DNA of 64,000 nt from Torreya grandis (GCA_037957365.1 JARHVA010000006.1:9424501-9488500), one strand, 5' to 3'; shown: positions 11,912 to 23,722, numbered from the stretch's first letter. The notes: generated by a model not told the origin, from the letters alone. A program made the numbers and translations.

Positions 11912-13083
11912 TGCATGCAATAAAAAATGCATCATGTATATAAATCAATCCTAACTCAAAGAAGATAGATCATACTTACACTTCTGATTGGGGATACATC
12001 AGATAATCGAGAACATGACCAATATGGGATCTGCTAAACCCAATTAGGAGATATCTTATCATAATACACAATGTTAGGAAGTGTTCCAAAGCCTTCAATC
12101 GAGCATGATCATGTGATAACCCTAACTAGGTCTTATTTTTTATATTCACTAATCTAATAATAAGTAAATTAAAGTCTAATATGGTGCTCACCAAAGCTTG
12201 TGGCATAAAGTGGGGCTTATAAACAATAAAAGTAGATATGCATATAAGACATATACTCACATAAATGTATACATAATCCCAATGCATGGAATAGAAGTAC
12301 AAATACATATCTATCTATTCTTATAAAAGAGGAACAAAGTTAGGAATACTTACCTTTGAAGATGAACCCATCGAGCCTTAATCTCTCCCTTGGCCAAGGT
12401 GCTTCACAAGAGGTTGTTGTGGTATGTACAGATGACAAGGATAGATCAGCTATAGGCTACACAACTTATCAATGAATCTAAAAGACTTCTCCATAAGAAA
12501 AGATCTGTATCTCTAAATAAAATATGAAACCCTAAGCTTACTCCTCAAGTAGAATGGTGGATAAGCATATGTTCAATATCTCTTACTTCTTCTCTTCTCT
12601 AAATAATGGCAAAATGATCTTGTATATATAGGTGGATTTAACCCTAAGCCCTTCCAAAAGTTTTGATCGACAGGGTCGACCCAGTTGCCCTAGTAGTGAA
12701 TTTGATAATGAAACATGCTGAATAATGAATTAAGTTGGTAATGTAAGCTAATGTCAAAAATAATACTGGGTGGACCCAACTAACATAGTCTTAAAACTAC
12801 CAAAAGGGGATTTAGGTTAGGGAAAGGCTAATAAAGCTAAAAAATGACTAGAGAAGGGTGAAAATAAGAATCAAAGCTTAGGGAAATTGTTTTCAAGAGA
12901 TAAGTGTGTAGATAACAAGTGGCAAAAGGGACAACTATATTGTGAAGCACCAATGGTCTACCCACCTGTTTCTTGGTGCACGCTTTAAGATGTGCACTCA
13001 AAGAGATTGAGAGTTGATGGGTTCCTATAAGATAGAAAGCATCAATAATTGATAAAATTTTGAAAATATTATGTGTATATATA
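11912..13083 (-). repeat. 5' LTR of the TR-GAG element (outer end approximate)
   Basis: Begins TGCATGCAATA on plus coordinates and aligns with 4204-5370 over the whole length. Homology stops at about 13080 in a TATATA run, and the CCCCA end of the other copy is not present, so the outer end is eroded or deleted. Confidence 0.7.
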
Positions 13084-14813
13084 ATTTTCCTATTCAACAG
13101 TGAAAATGCTTTGTAAAATTGCCTTGTGTTGAAAATTAGAGAGTTAAAACAATAAGTTTTAAAGTATAGTTGAACATCCTATACCCCTATTTTGACTTTT
13201 AATACTCTATTTTATAGGTTTTAAGACACTTGGTTTCTATTTTACAATAACCAAAGGAAAATTTCACTTCATATTTCATTTGGTGTTCTAAAATAAACTC
13301 AAACTTTAGATAAGTGCTCTTAAAAACTTTTGCTTTTTAATTATTGTTTATTGTGTGTTTGTTTTGCAAACCAAGTGTAGCATGTATGCTCCCCCCCATC
13401 CCCTTTAGGAAACTTGGGTGATATTGAAATGCTTCACTTATTACTTTTTTCACTTTCTCCAAACATGAAAGGAAAGTTGCTAAGGTACTCCCCAAAATTT
13501 GAGCGATTTGGGTGATCCCAAATGACCTTAAAGTCCTACAATTTTCATTTTTGCATCTTGGCTTGTGGGTGGGAGTTCATAGCCTCCCCATGAATTTTCT
13601 AGGAAAAATTGACCTGGGAATTCATATCTTGGCATCGTTTTAATCCCACTCCATGGTAGGGGTATATAAATTGAGGTCAACTTACTGGGACATTTATTTA
13701 AGCAGTTAAACAAACTTTGTTAGTAAAAGACTACCTCAGAATGATGGCTTAACTTGAAAATCACATTACACTAAGAAATTGATGGATGTAGTGGTTGTGA
13801 AAAGGACAATACCTTTTCACAATAAGTCAGTTAATTCGGATCCAAATGACATGTTGTGCCCTAGTGGTAATCACACATATGGGACCATTTAGAATGTGTG
13901 ATACTTGATAGTTTTTAGAGAAATCCCACTTGTTGTAGATTACTATTGGTGTAGGGTGAGTAGCCTAAATTTCCATGTCATAGTAAGATATATTGAGAGA
14001 AGAGGGGGCCTAAAAACCTTACTTTCATGTGCATCTAAATTTATTAGATTTAAAACTTATTTCCTCTCAAGGAGTATATAGATGAAATCCAAGCATACGA
14101 AGCCACCTTGTCAGTTTTCTAGGATATGACGTACACTTCGGTATTTTTATTGTTCTTGTTTATTTACATGGTGTTTTGAGTCTTAAAAAATATTTGTGTT
14201 AACCAAAATATGTCAAAAACCAAACATTTGTTATACACCATTTTTTTTAACAAAGAGGCATTACACTGGTCAAATCCAAAAACACTTTTAGCCTTGTTCA
14301 AATTTCAATCAAATCTTTGTGTTTGTATATCTAAAAAGTGTTGTTACACTATTTATGTGAGTCTATAACTATTCATCACTTTTCAAATCTAAAGTCCTTT
14401 TTTTAATCCAAATTCAAAATCTTGTCTTTCTAAGTTCTAATCCAAAATGCCATTAGTTTACCTTTCTCTCTTGGTTTGAGTAACTTGGGTGAGATTTTCC
14501 ATTTGGATTGAAGGCCATTATCTAGACTCTTTCCCATTATATTCTTATATGGACTTACATTATCTTGCGTTCACTCATTCTCTAATTTACCAAACCATTC
14601 TACCTTCTTTGCTATGTGATACCATTGTGTTTCACGTTTAGTTTTGGCTTTATACTTAGGAGTTCTTGTGTTATTTCACATCTTGAGCTTATTAATTCAT
14701 GTCTTAATATTATTGATCAAAAAGGTCTTTTAATATATTCTCTAGCCCCAAATCACCATAATTATGCCTAAATTTCTATGGTATTGACATACTTTAAACT
14801 TAGATTTTTGTGT
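13084..14813. other. No recognisable gene; probably Tat-element leader
   Basis: AT-rich sequence without a supported ORF; the open frame at minus 13528-13713 shows no domain. By position it lies between two nested insertions inside the presumed large Tat element. Confidence 0.35.
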
Positions 14814-14818
14814 GCTAG

Positions 14819-15035
14819 TGTAATATCCCTTACTTAGGGGCTCTCTTATCTGCACAATAAGCTCTGATACCACTGTAATATCCCCAACCAATTGGGATAT
14901 ATGAAAGACACAAAACTCTGATACCAAAAACAAAGCTCTGATACCACTGTGATGTCCCTTACTTAGGGGCTCTTTTATCTGCACAATAGCTCTGATATAT
15001 ATAGCAATGAAAGCTCTGAACAATTGTAATATCCT
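14819..15035 (-). repeat. Repeated U5-end/primer-binding-site modules
   Basis: Starts of LTR-end type occur on plus coordinates at 14819 (TGTAATATCCC), 14874 (TGTAATATCCCC), 14948 (TGTGATGTCCC) and 15025 (TGTAATATCC). Perfect reverse-complement primer sites (GCTCTGATACCA) lie at 14861-14872 and 14935-14946, with degenerate ones near 14916 and 14990. The 53-bp stretch from 14819 is nearly duplicated from 14948 (shared 'cccttacttaggggctct'). Confidence 0.8.
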
Positions 15036-15317
15036 CTTCAAATAGGGAATATATAAACTCTAAAGCTCTGAGAACAGATACAAACTGCAGAGTCGATTCA
15101 AGTATGCATAAACAAATTACAGATCTTATCATTCATTCAGATGATTACAAAAGATGTCCTTATAAACTATTACAATTGAAGCCCTTTCTTATGCATATAA
15201 AACATGAAATACAGTATTGAAACCCCTGGCTTTGCAAATTTGGGAGTGAAATCTGAATTTTGGAAAGTCTTGGCCTTTCTGTGTCGACACACAGACGCTG
15301 TCATCGGTCGATATCTC

Positions 15318-15361
15318 GCCGACGTCGGTCTCTGTCAGTCAGCTTTCTGCCGACGTCGGTC
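15318..15361. promoter_or_regulatory. Two GCCGACGTCGGTC palindromes in the LTR-like element
   Basis: GCCGACGTCGGTC occurs at 15318-15330 and 15349-15361, with decayed copies nearby (atcggtc, gatgtcggtc twice). Each contains DRE/CRT cores (A/GCCGAC) on both strands around a GACGTC centre. The cluster lies upstream, in minus sense, of the TATA-like sequences near 15190 and 15045. Any regulatory effect is inferred. Confidence 0.6.
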
Positions 15362-16298
15362 TTCAATCAACTGATGTCGGTCGCCGGAAGCTCTTTTTGC
15401 CGATGTCGGTTCCTGATGCGGATCCGTACGGATCTGTACGGACTTGGTACGGCCGCCACCCTATCTGTTCTTAACCCCTGATAGATGAACAACCTAATGA
15501 TCTCACGGATATAGATTCTAACACAAAATCTATCTCTGTATATCTTATTGGATCAACAACTAAATAAAGAAAATACTTGGAAAGCTCTGTGATAAACTTC
15601 TGTGTGAAGTTATCTCTCAACCCTGGAATTCTGTGATAACTTCTGAATGAAGCTATCTCTCAATTTGGCAATAAATCAGCTGATATCTCACAGCCTCTAA
15701 ATCACACACAATGAAGAGGGAACGTTCTCCACTGCAATGGAATCCTGGAACCCTTGGCTCAGTCTTCACAGAAGAATTTCTTCAATTTTCAATAATCAAT
15801 AATCTATGCATAATCAATAATGGCCTCCATGTGAAACCCTTATACCCTCAAAAGATATGCTTGCCCTAATTAGGGTTTTCTTAAATTAGCATTAGGGTTT
15901 CTAATTTAAAATTAGAGAAAATAATTAATAATTAATAATTAATTATTAATGAGACCAAATAATTAATATTTGATTAAATCAATCAAATATTAATATCTCC
16001 CTCAATATACGTCGGATCCTCAAACCGATCGAAGCAGGTGAATCAGGGAGTGATCCCGCACATGACCATACCAAAATAAAGGTGCTCCACTACATATCAA
16101 ATATCCCTAAAAAGTAGGAGCTCAGGCCCAATGCATCTGAAATACCCCGAATGAAAACCAAATGTAGAAATTCTGTGAATCAAAGTCAATCCAAGTTCCA
16201 TTATGACCCTCTATCCATCCTATTAGCCTACGAAGGTCGTATAATAGGCTAATCATCAAGACTGTCAATGTCCATGAAAAAGGGGACATGACAGCTAG

Positions 16299-17079
16299 CC
16301 TGCACCCCAAGTTCCAATATTGTTTTACCCTCTTCTAATTTGATGATTTCAACCAACCAAGGTTGAGTAACTTCATAACCTCTTTTTTTAATTGTGTGCC
16401 ATCATGACATTTCCTCTTTTATTATAGTCTCATGTTACCTTGTGATTGGTTGATTGAAGAGTCTAAAACACATTTTTAATGTTTGTCAACCACATTCTAC
16501 ATCTTAGCTAATGTAAAAAACCATCTTCAAATATGACACAAAGGTGCACTCATAGTGACATCTCTTATGGCCCTAATTATGAGGAAGAGCATTATTATGA
16601 TGGAGAAGAACACTCTATTGTGTTTGACGATATCCCAATGACAGTAGGATTTGAATATGGTTATTATAAACACCAACCTTTAGAAAACAAAGATGGATCT
16701 CTTTTGAGGTTGATAGAATCAAGTGCAAGATTGCCACCATATTTCCTAATGGAATAATTGCACATGCTTGTTCGATTAGAGGAGAAATAGTTAGAGTAAT
16801 ATCTCACTCATGTTACAAAAACCAACATTATTTCCATTAGCAAGGGAAAATAACAAATTATAAAGTCTACTCCAACTGATCAGTATCTTGCTACTAAAAT
16901 TCATAAAATTAGTCAATGGTATGTAAATAAGTCTATTGCAAACCTGAGAGCTTCTTTATCTACAACTTCAATTGACAATACCACTTCTAAAGAGCAAAAA
17001 CATATGATATACCAACCACAACATACCCTAGTTAATATTATGTCTATGGTAGACACTAAAGTCACTCCTGAATAGAACA
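16299..17079 (+). pseudogene. Unidentified retroelement coding fragment
   Basis: An open frame at 16533-16757 (74 residues, MTQRCTHSDISYGPNY...) is acidic and tyrosine-rich, and in the same general region coding-like text continues with stops up to 17079. The Athila-like element interrupts it at 17080. By position it could be the N-terminal gag region of the large Tat element that resumes at 33951, but I recognise no domain. Confidence 0.35.
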
Positions 17080-18471
17080 TGATGAGCTCAGAATATGGCT
17101 CATTATTGACATATTATTTCCATCAATAAATCTCTCGAAGGATATTATCTTATGCAAATCATAGATTTTTAGATAGCTATTACATGGAAAATAGATACTT
17201 GTCTTGTTTATATTGAACCAAAGACTAAACCTTTACTTTGTCATTAATGTCTAATACATAGCATGTTTTAGTGATTTTTTTGTTGTGAAGAATGCTTAGG
17301 AAGAAGACACAGGTGATGTATAGTAAAATTTCAAATTTGATCTCCATCCAGTAGAACTATGAACTCCACAGGCTTACTTCTATGAACTCTGTAGGCTTGT
17401 TTCTATGGACTTTACAGGCTTGTTTCTATGGACTCTGCAGGCTTGTTTCTACAAACTCCATAGGCTTGTTCCTACCAACTCTACAGGGTCAATTTTGAGA
17501 ATTCTGTAAGGATGAAGCTACAAATGGGGAAGCTAGTGGCCATATAAGATAAGAGAGAATCATTCCAACTAGAATAAAATAAGGAAAATACCCACCTACT
17601 ATTTTTTAAGATTTGCTTTTGATAAAAATATATATAATTGGATCTTAGGACCATTATAGGATAGTATATTTATTTCATTGGAATAATTGGATCTCTTAGA
17701 AATCCAATCTCCTATCTTTGGATGAATGGATTGACCAAGGAATCCTATTTCTTTGCATCCTATTTTGAGTTGATTGTATTAGTATAAAATGTAAGACTTT
17801 CATCATTGAAAGATATTAGATATTATATGAGATGATAGAGAGCAGATAATAGAGGAAAAATACGTACAAGTATATGACAGGTTTTAATGAATTATTACTT
17901 CAATTTTTAGCATTGATTAATCTTTATTCCTGAGTCCAAGAGGAGCAAGGGCCCACTCTCTTTAAAACCAGGAACCTGTATATGGTATTTATGTTATGTT
18001 CTATTAACTCATTATTATAACTAATTAGAATCTTGTTAATGTTTACATTTATTAATAAAAAAAATCAAAACAAATTCATAGTTTAAAAGACATTTTCTTA
18101 TTCCAAAATCATTTCCTTTCTAAGTAAAGTGTATTCTCTTTTATAGCAAACGTGTGAAGCAAATTTCCTTTTGTTAGTTAGGAGTGTGATTTTACTTTCC
18201 ATGTAAGTGTAAATAGGAGTGTGGTTTTTACTTTCAAGCAAAAGAGTGGATTGATTTGATTTGTTCCTTTTCAATAAAAGAGTGAATCAAGTAATTTAGG
18301 ACACATTTATTTCTTTAGTCAAAGTTAGAATAGGACCATCAAAACACCCCCATAAGTAGACTTCTAGATATACCATCCTATACCTTACTGCAGATGGCTT
18401 TGGACACCAAACCTAGTTGATAAGACATCAATTGAATATTGATTAAATGAGGAGTTAAACGACACTCATCA
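17080..18471 (+). repeat. 5' LTR of the Athila-like element
   Basis: Starts TGATGAGCTCAGAATATGG and ends GACACTCATCA, matching 32536-33950. A TATA-rich stretch (AAAATATATATAATTGG) lies near 17620. A 23-bp minisatellite lies in the 5' part. Confidence 0.9.
17348..17508. repeat. 23-bp minisatellite in the Athila-like LTR
   Basis: GGCTTGTTTCTATGGACTCT-like units start at 17371, 17394, 17417, 17440, 17463 and (decayed) 17486, an exact 23-bp spacing. The equivalent array in the 3' LTR is at about 32805-32960. Confidence 0.85.
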
Positions 18472-18475
18472 TTTT

Positions 18476-18493
18476 TGGTGCCATTGTCAAGGA
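18476..18493 (+). promoter_or_regulatory. Primer binding site (tRNA-Asp type, decayed)
   Basis: TGGTGCCATTGTCAAGGA begins four bases after the LTR end. It differs from the Athila consensus TGGCGCCGTTGCCGGGGA by C-to-T and G-to-A changes only, as expected from methylation-driven decay. Confidence 0.75.
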
Positions 18494-18681
18494 AACAAGG
18501 TGTTAGTAAAGTAATATTTATTGGTTTAGAGTGAAAAATAGAAAAAAAATTGTAAAACCCATAAAAATTCAATAAATTGATGTACCATCCTAGAGACTCT
18601 AAAGGATGATTCATCCCAAAATTTCCACCAAGAACACAAGTTAAAAATCCTTCAACATCTTTGAGTAGTGAACTATAAGTT

Positions 18682-19860
18682 ATGAGTGAAACCTATCTGC
18701 AAGAATCTTTAGAAACTTGGATAGAAACCAGGCCTTTACCACAAACAAGCCCCATAGGAAAAATTCCTCAAGTTCAATCTCTTGTAGGAAAACATTATTT
18801 AGAAATTGCTAAGGACTTAGAGGAATCTTTTAAAAAATCTATAGCTGAGGAAACTTTTGAGAACTTTGAACAACCCATAACTGATACCACAAATATTTAG
18901 TGGGAAGATCATCCTGGCTTTGAAACATCATCAAGAGAAGAAATGGCTCTCTAACAAAATCAATAACTTGCACAACTAGGAAGAACTTTTTCCTTTCCTA
19001 TTGTTGTAGATCCTAATGATCAAACCCCCATGAAAAATATTTCACCGGCTAATCTACCAAATTTTTGGGGAAGATCTACAGAAGACCCTAATCAATTTTT
19101 TTTTGAGTTTAAGGTGCTATGTCAAACCTATGATTACATAATAGATAACCAAAAATTAAAACTATTTCCCTCTATACTTAAAGATGTAGCTATGAGATGG
19201 TTAATGGGTTTACCTAGCAATTCTATTAGAACATGGGATGAAATGGAGACATAATTCTTAAACAAGTACCAAGATTACTATCAAGTACAAGAAAGAAAAG
19301 AGGATTTCTTCAAAATCAAACAGAATGAGGATGAATCTTTAGAGAATTATTTGGATAGATTCATGTTCACTCATAAAAGAAGCAATTATCCACTCACTGA
19401 AGAAATTTAGAAATTGGTTTTCTTGAAAGGGTTGGATGAAGATACTAGAGATGCCTTACATCTGATGGGAGGAGGAAATATAAATAAGTTGGCTTTTGAT
19501 CAGATTTTTAAGCTTTGTACCAACTACTCTCGAACAAAACCTAGAATTAGGAAAGGAAGGCTTGGTAAATCTAATGAATTGGGTAAGCTAATAGAATAAT
19601 TTGCTAATCTAAAGATGGATATTCTAATTACACTAAATAATACTTTAGATGGCCTTCAAGCTAAGGCAAATGCAATAAAACCCTTAACAATCTACTGTCC
19701 TAAGTGCAGACAAAAACATGCTCTTAGAGACTACCCCTAGATAGAATCAATGTTTCATCATGTGGGATCTGTGATGCAATAGATCATGATACCAAACATT
19801 TCACCCTTCTACCTATTTTAAAGAATCAAATAAAAACACAAGTCCAATCCACTTAAGAAG
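18682..19860 (+). pseudogene. Gag of the Athila-like element
   Basis: One frame (starts at 18682, 19030 and 19414 are in phase) runs through about 390 codons with several stops. The lead is acidic; the Gag core follows with LPNFWGRSTEDPNQFFFEF, LKLFPSILKDVAMRWLMGLP, TWDEMET and FLNKYQ. A bipartite zinc-knuckle region near 19690-19800 reads CPKCRQKHALRDYP and, after a frameshift, CGICDAIDHDTKHF. This C-x2-C...C-x2-C...H pattern recurs in Athila-type Gag. Gag would build virus-like particles and bind RNA. Breaks at about 18898, 18953, 19252, 19408 and 19597 make it non-functional as written. Confidence 0.85.
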
Positions 19861-20309
19861 TAAATTATATCCAGAGATAAAACTTTGCCCCATAAAACTA
19901 GGCTCAAGGATAGTTTAATGTAAGAAACCTAGTTAATCCATGGATGGCACCATGGAATGTTTTAGTTCCTTCACCTTTTTGGAATCAACCCTAAATTCCA
20001 TCAATCCAAAATCCATGGGCAAGACAAGATTGGATGCCAACACCCCCATGGATGGTTTCATAGCCACAACAACAATGGGTACCACAATAGTGATGGATGC
20101 CACAGCCATATCAACAATAGAATCAGTAGTGAAACCCACAACAACAATTCACCCAACTAAGAAGACCAACTTAACAACAAACCATAATGCCACCCCCAGT
20201 TATTCAGCAACAAGGACAAATCAATCAACCCACAATACCTATACAACTAATAGCAAATCCAAAAAATAAACAACCAACACTTGTTTATGTTAATAAATAG
20301 GAAGAGACA
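19861..20309 (+). other. Gag-protease linker, Pro/Gln/Trp-rich
   Basis: In the frame of the downstream protease ORF this stretch reads NPWMAPWNV, FWNQP and MPTPPWM-like phrases, then glutamine- and proline-rich text, with occasional stops. The open frames on both strands here (19933-20269) are shadows of this repetitive codon pattern. Confidence 0.55.
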
Positions 20310-21164
20310 ATGAATGTTAGAGCTATTGAGTGTTCAGACATACATTTAAGATCAAGAAAAACTATACAAAAACCTCAAGTTCTCATTTCTAAGATACCTG
20401 ATGAAAAAGAAAAAATAAACTCATCTCAATTAAACACTAGAAAAGCCAAAATCAAAATGAGCCCTAAAGCCAACAAAGAAAACACTACACCAATAGTTCC
20501 TTTTCTTGACAGATTAAGAGAAATTGATATTAAACCAGAATCAAACTTGGTCTATGAGTTGCAAAAGATCAATATTGAGGTACCCCTACTACAAGCTATT
20601 AGGGATATACCTAAATTGAACAAGATCATCAAAAACCTTTGTGTCAAGACACCGGGGAGGAAAGTAAAATATCTAGAAACCATTCATGTTTATGGAAAAG
20701 TTGTTGATTTATTAGCAGGGAAACTATTAGTTCCAAAATATGCAGATTCAGGAAGCCCAGTGATCACAGTCACAATTAGAGGTAAAGAGATTCCTAACAT
20801 CTTGGTAGATTTGGGAACAACAATCAATGTTATGATAACTGATACTCTCCATACATTATCTCTTATGAGAATGCAACCCACAACTACCATTATTCAAATG
20901 GTGGACCAATATGTAACCAAACTAGAAGGGACTATAGAAAATGTTGAAGTACTAATAGACTCTTGGGAGTATCTAGTAGACTTCATGGTCTTACAACCTA
21001 AAATAAAGAATCTAGAATATCCCATAATCCTAGGTAGACCATGGTTGGATACTATAGCAACATTAATTGATTTTAGGTCAAGAGACATGATCATTTCTAA
21101 TGGGTTAAAATCCAAATGCATCTCTTTGTATCCCCCTACAAAACCATCAACAAATCACATATAA
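20310..21164 (+). CDS. Retropepsin (aspartic protease) of the Athila-like element
   Basis: An intact 284-residue ORF. Residues 1-110 are basic and Lys/Asn-rich. The retropepsin follows with ADSGSPVITVTIRGKEIPNILVDLGTTINVM near residues 145-180, where DLGTT replaces the usual D-S/L-G-A/S active site, and IILGRPWLDTI near 240, the conserved ILGRP flap-side motif. The enzyme would cleave Gag-Pol. Gag lies upstream in another frame and RT downstream. The loop D-L-G is present, so the catalytic Asp survives, but surrounding genes are dead. Start at the ATG at 20310 is only the first Met in the open stretch; the original polyprotein had no start here. Confidence 0.82.
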   Translation: MNVRAIECSDIHLRSRKTIQKPQVLISKIPDEKEKINSSQLNTRKAKIKMSPKANKENTTPIVPFLDRLREIDIKPESNLVYELQKINIEVPLLQAIRDIPKLNKIIKNLCVKTPGRKVKYLETIHVYGKVVDLLAGKLLVPKYADSGSPVITVTIRGKEIPNILVDLGTTINVMITDTLHTLSLMRMQPTTTIIQMVDQYVTKLEGTIENVEVLIDSWEYLVDFMVLQPKIKNLEYPIILGRPWLDTIATLIDFRSRDMIISNGLKSKCISLYPPTKPSTNHI

Positions 21165-21217
21165 AAACTTTGGGTGGATGAATCAGACAACACACAAACA
21201 ACATTTCCTTATTAGCT

Positions 21218-22578
21218 ATGATCACAGTAAAAAAACACTTAGAAGAATTGAATGAAGACATATACTCAGAATGTATGGACTTTACCAATTCAAAAGCTAC
21301 GAACTCTGTCAGATTGAAAGCTATGAACTCTACTAGTCTAGAATCTATGGACTCGGCCAGTCTAGAAACTATAAACTACCTTAGTTTAGGATTCTTGGGT
21401 CAGATAGAATATTATGAAACTTCCACTTCTACTTCTTCTAGTGTTTTCTCATCATATGATCGTGGATTGATTTAGGAAAGTGTGTGGAAATTGGTAGAAC
21501 AACAACAAACTCATTTATTAGATGCATTCCATTGTTCTTTAGCAAGACTAATTCCTCTTGGAAAAGAGTTTGTTGATAATATAACCATGTTTCATAAGCT
21601 ACTTCCTCATCCATGTCCTCTAAACTCATTGATTAGTGGATTCAAGCAAATAGAATCCAACTACCCAGGTATAAAACCAATCATGGTATTAGCTAGAAAG
21701 ATTTTGAACATCAATAGTTGGTTAACAAATGAAGAGGAAGATCAACTCTTTGATGTACTGGAAAGAGATACCAAGGCTTTTGCTTAGGATTATACTAACA
21801 TGAAGGGAATTCATCCTAGCATATGCACTCATCACATTTACATAGAATATGTCAAACTAGTCAGACAACCATAAAGAAGAATAAACCCAACATTAAAGGA
21901 GATAGTCAAAATAGAGATCAAAAAATTGCTGAAAGTTAAGTTTATTTACCCCATCTTAGACAGCCAGTGGGTTTCACCTCTAGTAATTATGCCCAAAAAA
22001 ATATAAAATTAAGGGTATGTGTAGATTATAGAGAATTGAACAAAGCAACATGAAGAGATTACTTTCCTTTACCTTTCATTGATCAAGTTCTTGATAACTT
22101 GGCAAGAAAAAGCTATTTTTCTTTCCTAAATGGGTTTAGTGGGTGTAACCAAATAACGATAGTAGCTAAAGATCAAGATAAAACCACGTTTACCTGCCCT
22201 TGGGGAACTTTTGCTTATCGATTACTCCCATTTGGACACTATAATGCTCCATCAACCTTCCAAAGAGTAGTTCTGGCAACATTATCTGACCTTACAAATG
22301 ATTGTGTTGAAGTATATATGGATGATTTCATCATTTATGGTGGAACTTATGAAGAGGCTCTTACCAACTTAGAAAGAGTATTGATCAAATGTGAGGAACA
22401 TCAATTATCTTTGAGCCAAGAGAAATGTTTGTTGATGATGGATGAAGGAATAGTGTTGGGATACCATATTTCTGCAAAAGGCATTCAAGTAGATCCAAAA
22501 AAGGCTGAAATAATCTCTAACTTACCCATTCTACAAACTCAAACTGAAATAAAAAGTTTTTTAGGACATGTTGGTTAC
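21218..22578 (+). pseudogene. Reverse transcriptase of the Athila-like element, 5' part
   Basis: The stretch opens with a linker ORF (21218-21475) with repeated N/D-S-x-S-L-E-like text, then an RT lead. RT motifs follow: WVSPLVIMPKK, KLRVCVDYRELNKAT (21990-22050), SYFSFLNGFSGCNQI, TTFTCPWGTFAYRLLPFG (22180-22230) and the catalytic VYMDDF near 22315. LGYHISAKGIQVDPKKAE closes the palm and thumb region. The TCPWGTFAYR...PFG form is typical of the Athila/Tat branch, not chromoviruses. Frameshifts and stops occur before 22099; from there 160 codons are open. The copia element at 22579 cuts the gene at the 'GHVGYC' position; the remainder resumes at 26966. Confidence 0.9.
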
Positions 22579-23720
22579 TGTTAGGTTGTGGAGCTAAAAG
22601 CTTCACTGATGCAGACATGGAGGAGGTTGCAGGAGAGTTGCAGAGTGTCACGGAGACTGGCGTTTGGTCTGGCCAACCGACGTCGATAGTATTAGACAAG
22701 GAAGCAACCGACGTCGGTCATGGATCGGCCGGCGTCGGCGACCCCTAGGCAGACAGGGACCAACGTGGGTCGCCTGTGTGGTTCGACTGCGAGCTTATTA
22801 TGGGCAGTTAGCGAACCAAGTGTTTGCATGATTAGATCTATTTTTAGACTGAGAGCTGCGGATCTAATTATTGTAATTAGATGTCTAATCATTGTTTGGA
22901 TGAGATCTATATAATAGACTCATGGTTGTATTGGAAAGGTGTTCTAGTTTGAGTTGAGCAAAGTTTGCTCCTTCTGTGTGTGAGGTGAGAAAGGGTGTTC
23001 CTCCTAGTTCCACAACAGTACTAAGGTGGGTGCTGGTTTTAGAGAGTCAGCAGGATTCTTCAGGTATGTAAGATCTTGGTCACAGGTGCATGGCCTATAT
23101 AGGAGATCTACATGGTAAGTAAGATCGTTGATCTGTAGGTGTATGTGTGTGCAAGGTCAAGGTTCACAGGTGTGCAGAACTAGGTTGATTTGTAGGTGTG
23201 CAAGATCAGATAAGACAACAACACAATAGGGAGCAAAATCAGGCAGGATCTACTTGGAGTACAGGTGTGTACTCGGATAGAGCAAAGAGGAAGGCAAGGG
23301 AGTTCCTTCCATAAGTATGGTCTGTTGAAGTGCAGGTTATTACAGGTTCATGTGAGATCTACTTGAAGTATGTGGAGTACTTGTTTGAGTGTGTGGAGCA
23401 CTTGTGGTGTGCGTGGAGCACAGGAGGTGAATACCAACTTTGTATTTGAGTTGTGTGTTGGGACCTGAGAGGGAGAGCTTTGAGGAGAGAATTACTGTTC
23501 ACTTGAGGTGTGGCGAGCCTCTGAAGAGGTGGTGGAGAAGAAGTGGCTTCTTCTTTATTGTATTCTTTTTTGTAAAGTGTTAATATAAGTTGTGTATTAT
23601 CTCTCATATCATGTGTTATTCTAAATTCTAGTTACTTGGTGAATCTGGTTAATTTCTGCATATTAAGTTGCTTGGTTTGGTAATCATATTGTGCTCTTTT
23701 GGTGGAGCAAGATCCTGACA
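22579..23720 (+). repeat. 5' LTR of the nested copia element
   Basis: TG...CA ends and near-identity to 25815-26960. A TATA-like TATATAAT lies at 22908-22915. A GC-rich palindrome cluster lies about 200 bp upstream of it (22670-22770). Confidence 0.93.
22707..22718. promoter_or_regulatory. ACCGACGTCGGT palindrome in the U3 region
   Basis: Perfect 12-bp palindrome with DRE/CRT cores on both strands and a GACGTC centre. The 3' LTR has the equivalent at 25943-25954 and a second, 14-bp palindrome GACCGACGTCGGTC at 25994-26007. The 5' LTR copy of the second one has decayed to GACCAACGTGGGTC. Confidence 0.6.
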
Positions 23721-23722
23721 AG

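Larger units (their letters stand above)
4204..13083 (-). mobile_element. Non-autonomous LTR retrotransposon with gag only (TR-GAG type)
   Basis: Two direct repeats of about 1.17 kb (4204-5380 and 11912-about 13083) bracket an 6.5-kb interior. The interior holds a minus-strand primer binding site beside the right repeat, a minus-strand gag (8344-9991), and then nearly 3 kb with no protease, RT, RNase H or integrase that I could find in six frames. This matches the known class of terminal-repeat elements that keep only gag and depend on relatives for enzymes. The right outer end is unclear and no clean target duplication was found. Confidence 0.68.
14819..16293 (-). mobile_element. Copia-like solo LTR or TRIM-like insertion with target duplication GCTAG
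   Basis: The unit is bounded by GCTAG at 14814-14818 and at 16294-16298. On the minus strand it begins TGTCATGTCCCC and ends GGGATATTACA, typical TG...CA ends. Inside, near the 3' end (minus sense), two further LTR-like ends are each followed by one base and then TGGTATCAGAGC, the initiator-Met primer site. The body has no ORF of note. It is therefore either a solo LTR with a rearranged end or a miniature element whose second LTR is only a terminal stub. Confidence 0.75.

Noticed and set aside
14742..15041. 99-residue minus-strand ORF
   Set aside because: It overlaps the repeated LTR-end/primer-site modules; its internal repeats (EPLSKG) are just the duplicated non-coding units.
19940..20269. 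109-residue Thr-rich ORF
   Set aside because: It is an out-of-frame shadow of the Pro/Gln/Trp-rich Gag-protease linker, which reads in the protease frame.
22720..22914. ORFs on both strands in the nested copia LTR
   Set aside because: They arise from the GC-rich palindrome cluster; no coding evidence.
23359..23607. 82-residue minus-strand ORF, also at 26599-26847
   Set aside because: Present in both copies only because they are the two LTRs of one young element; no domain, and antisense to the transcript.
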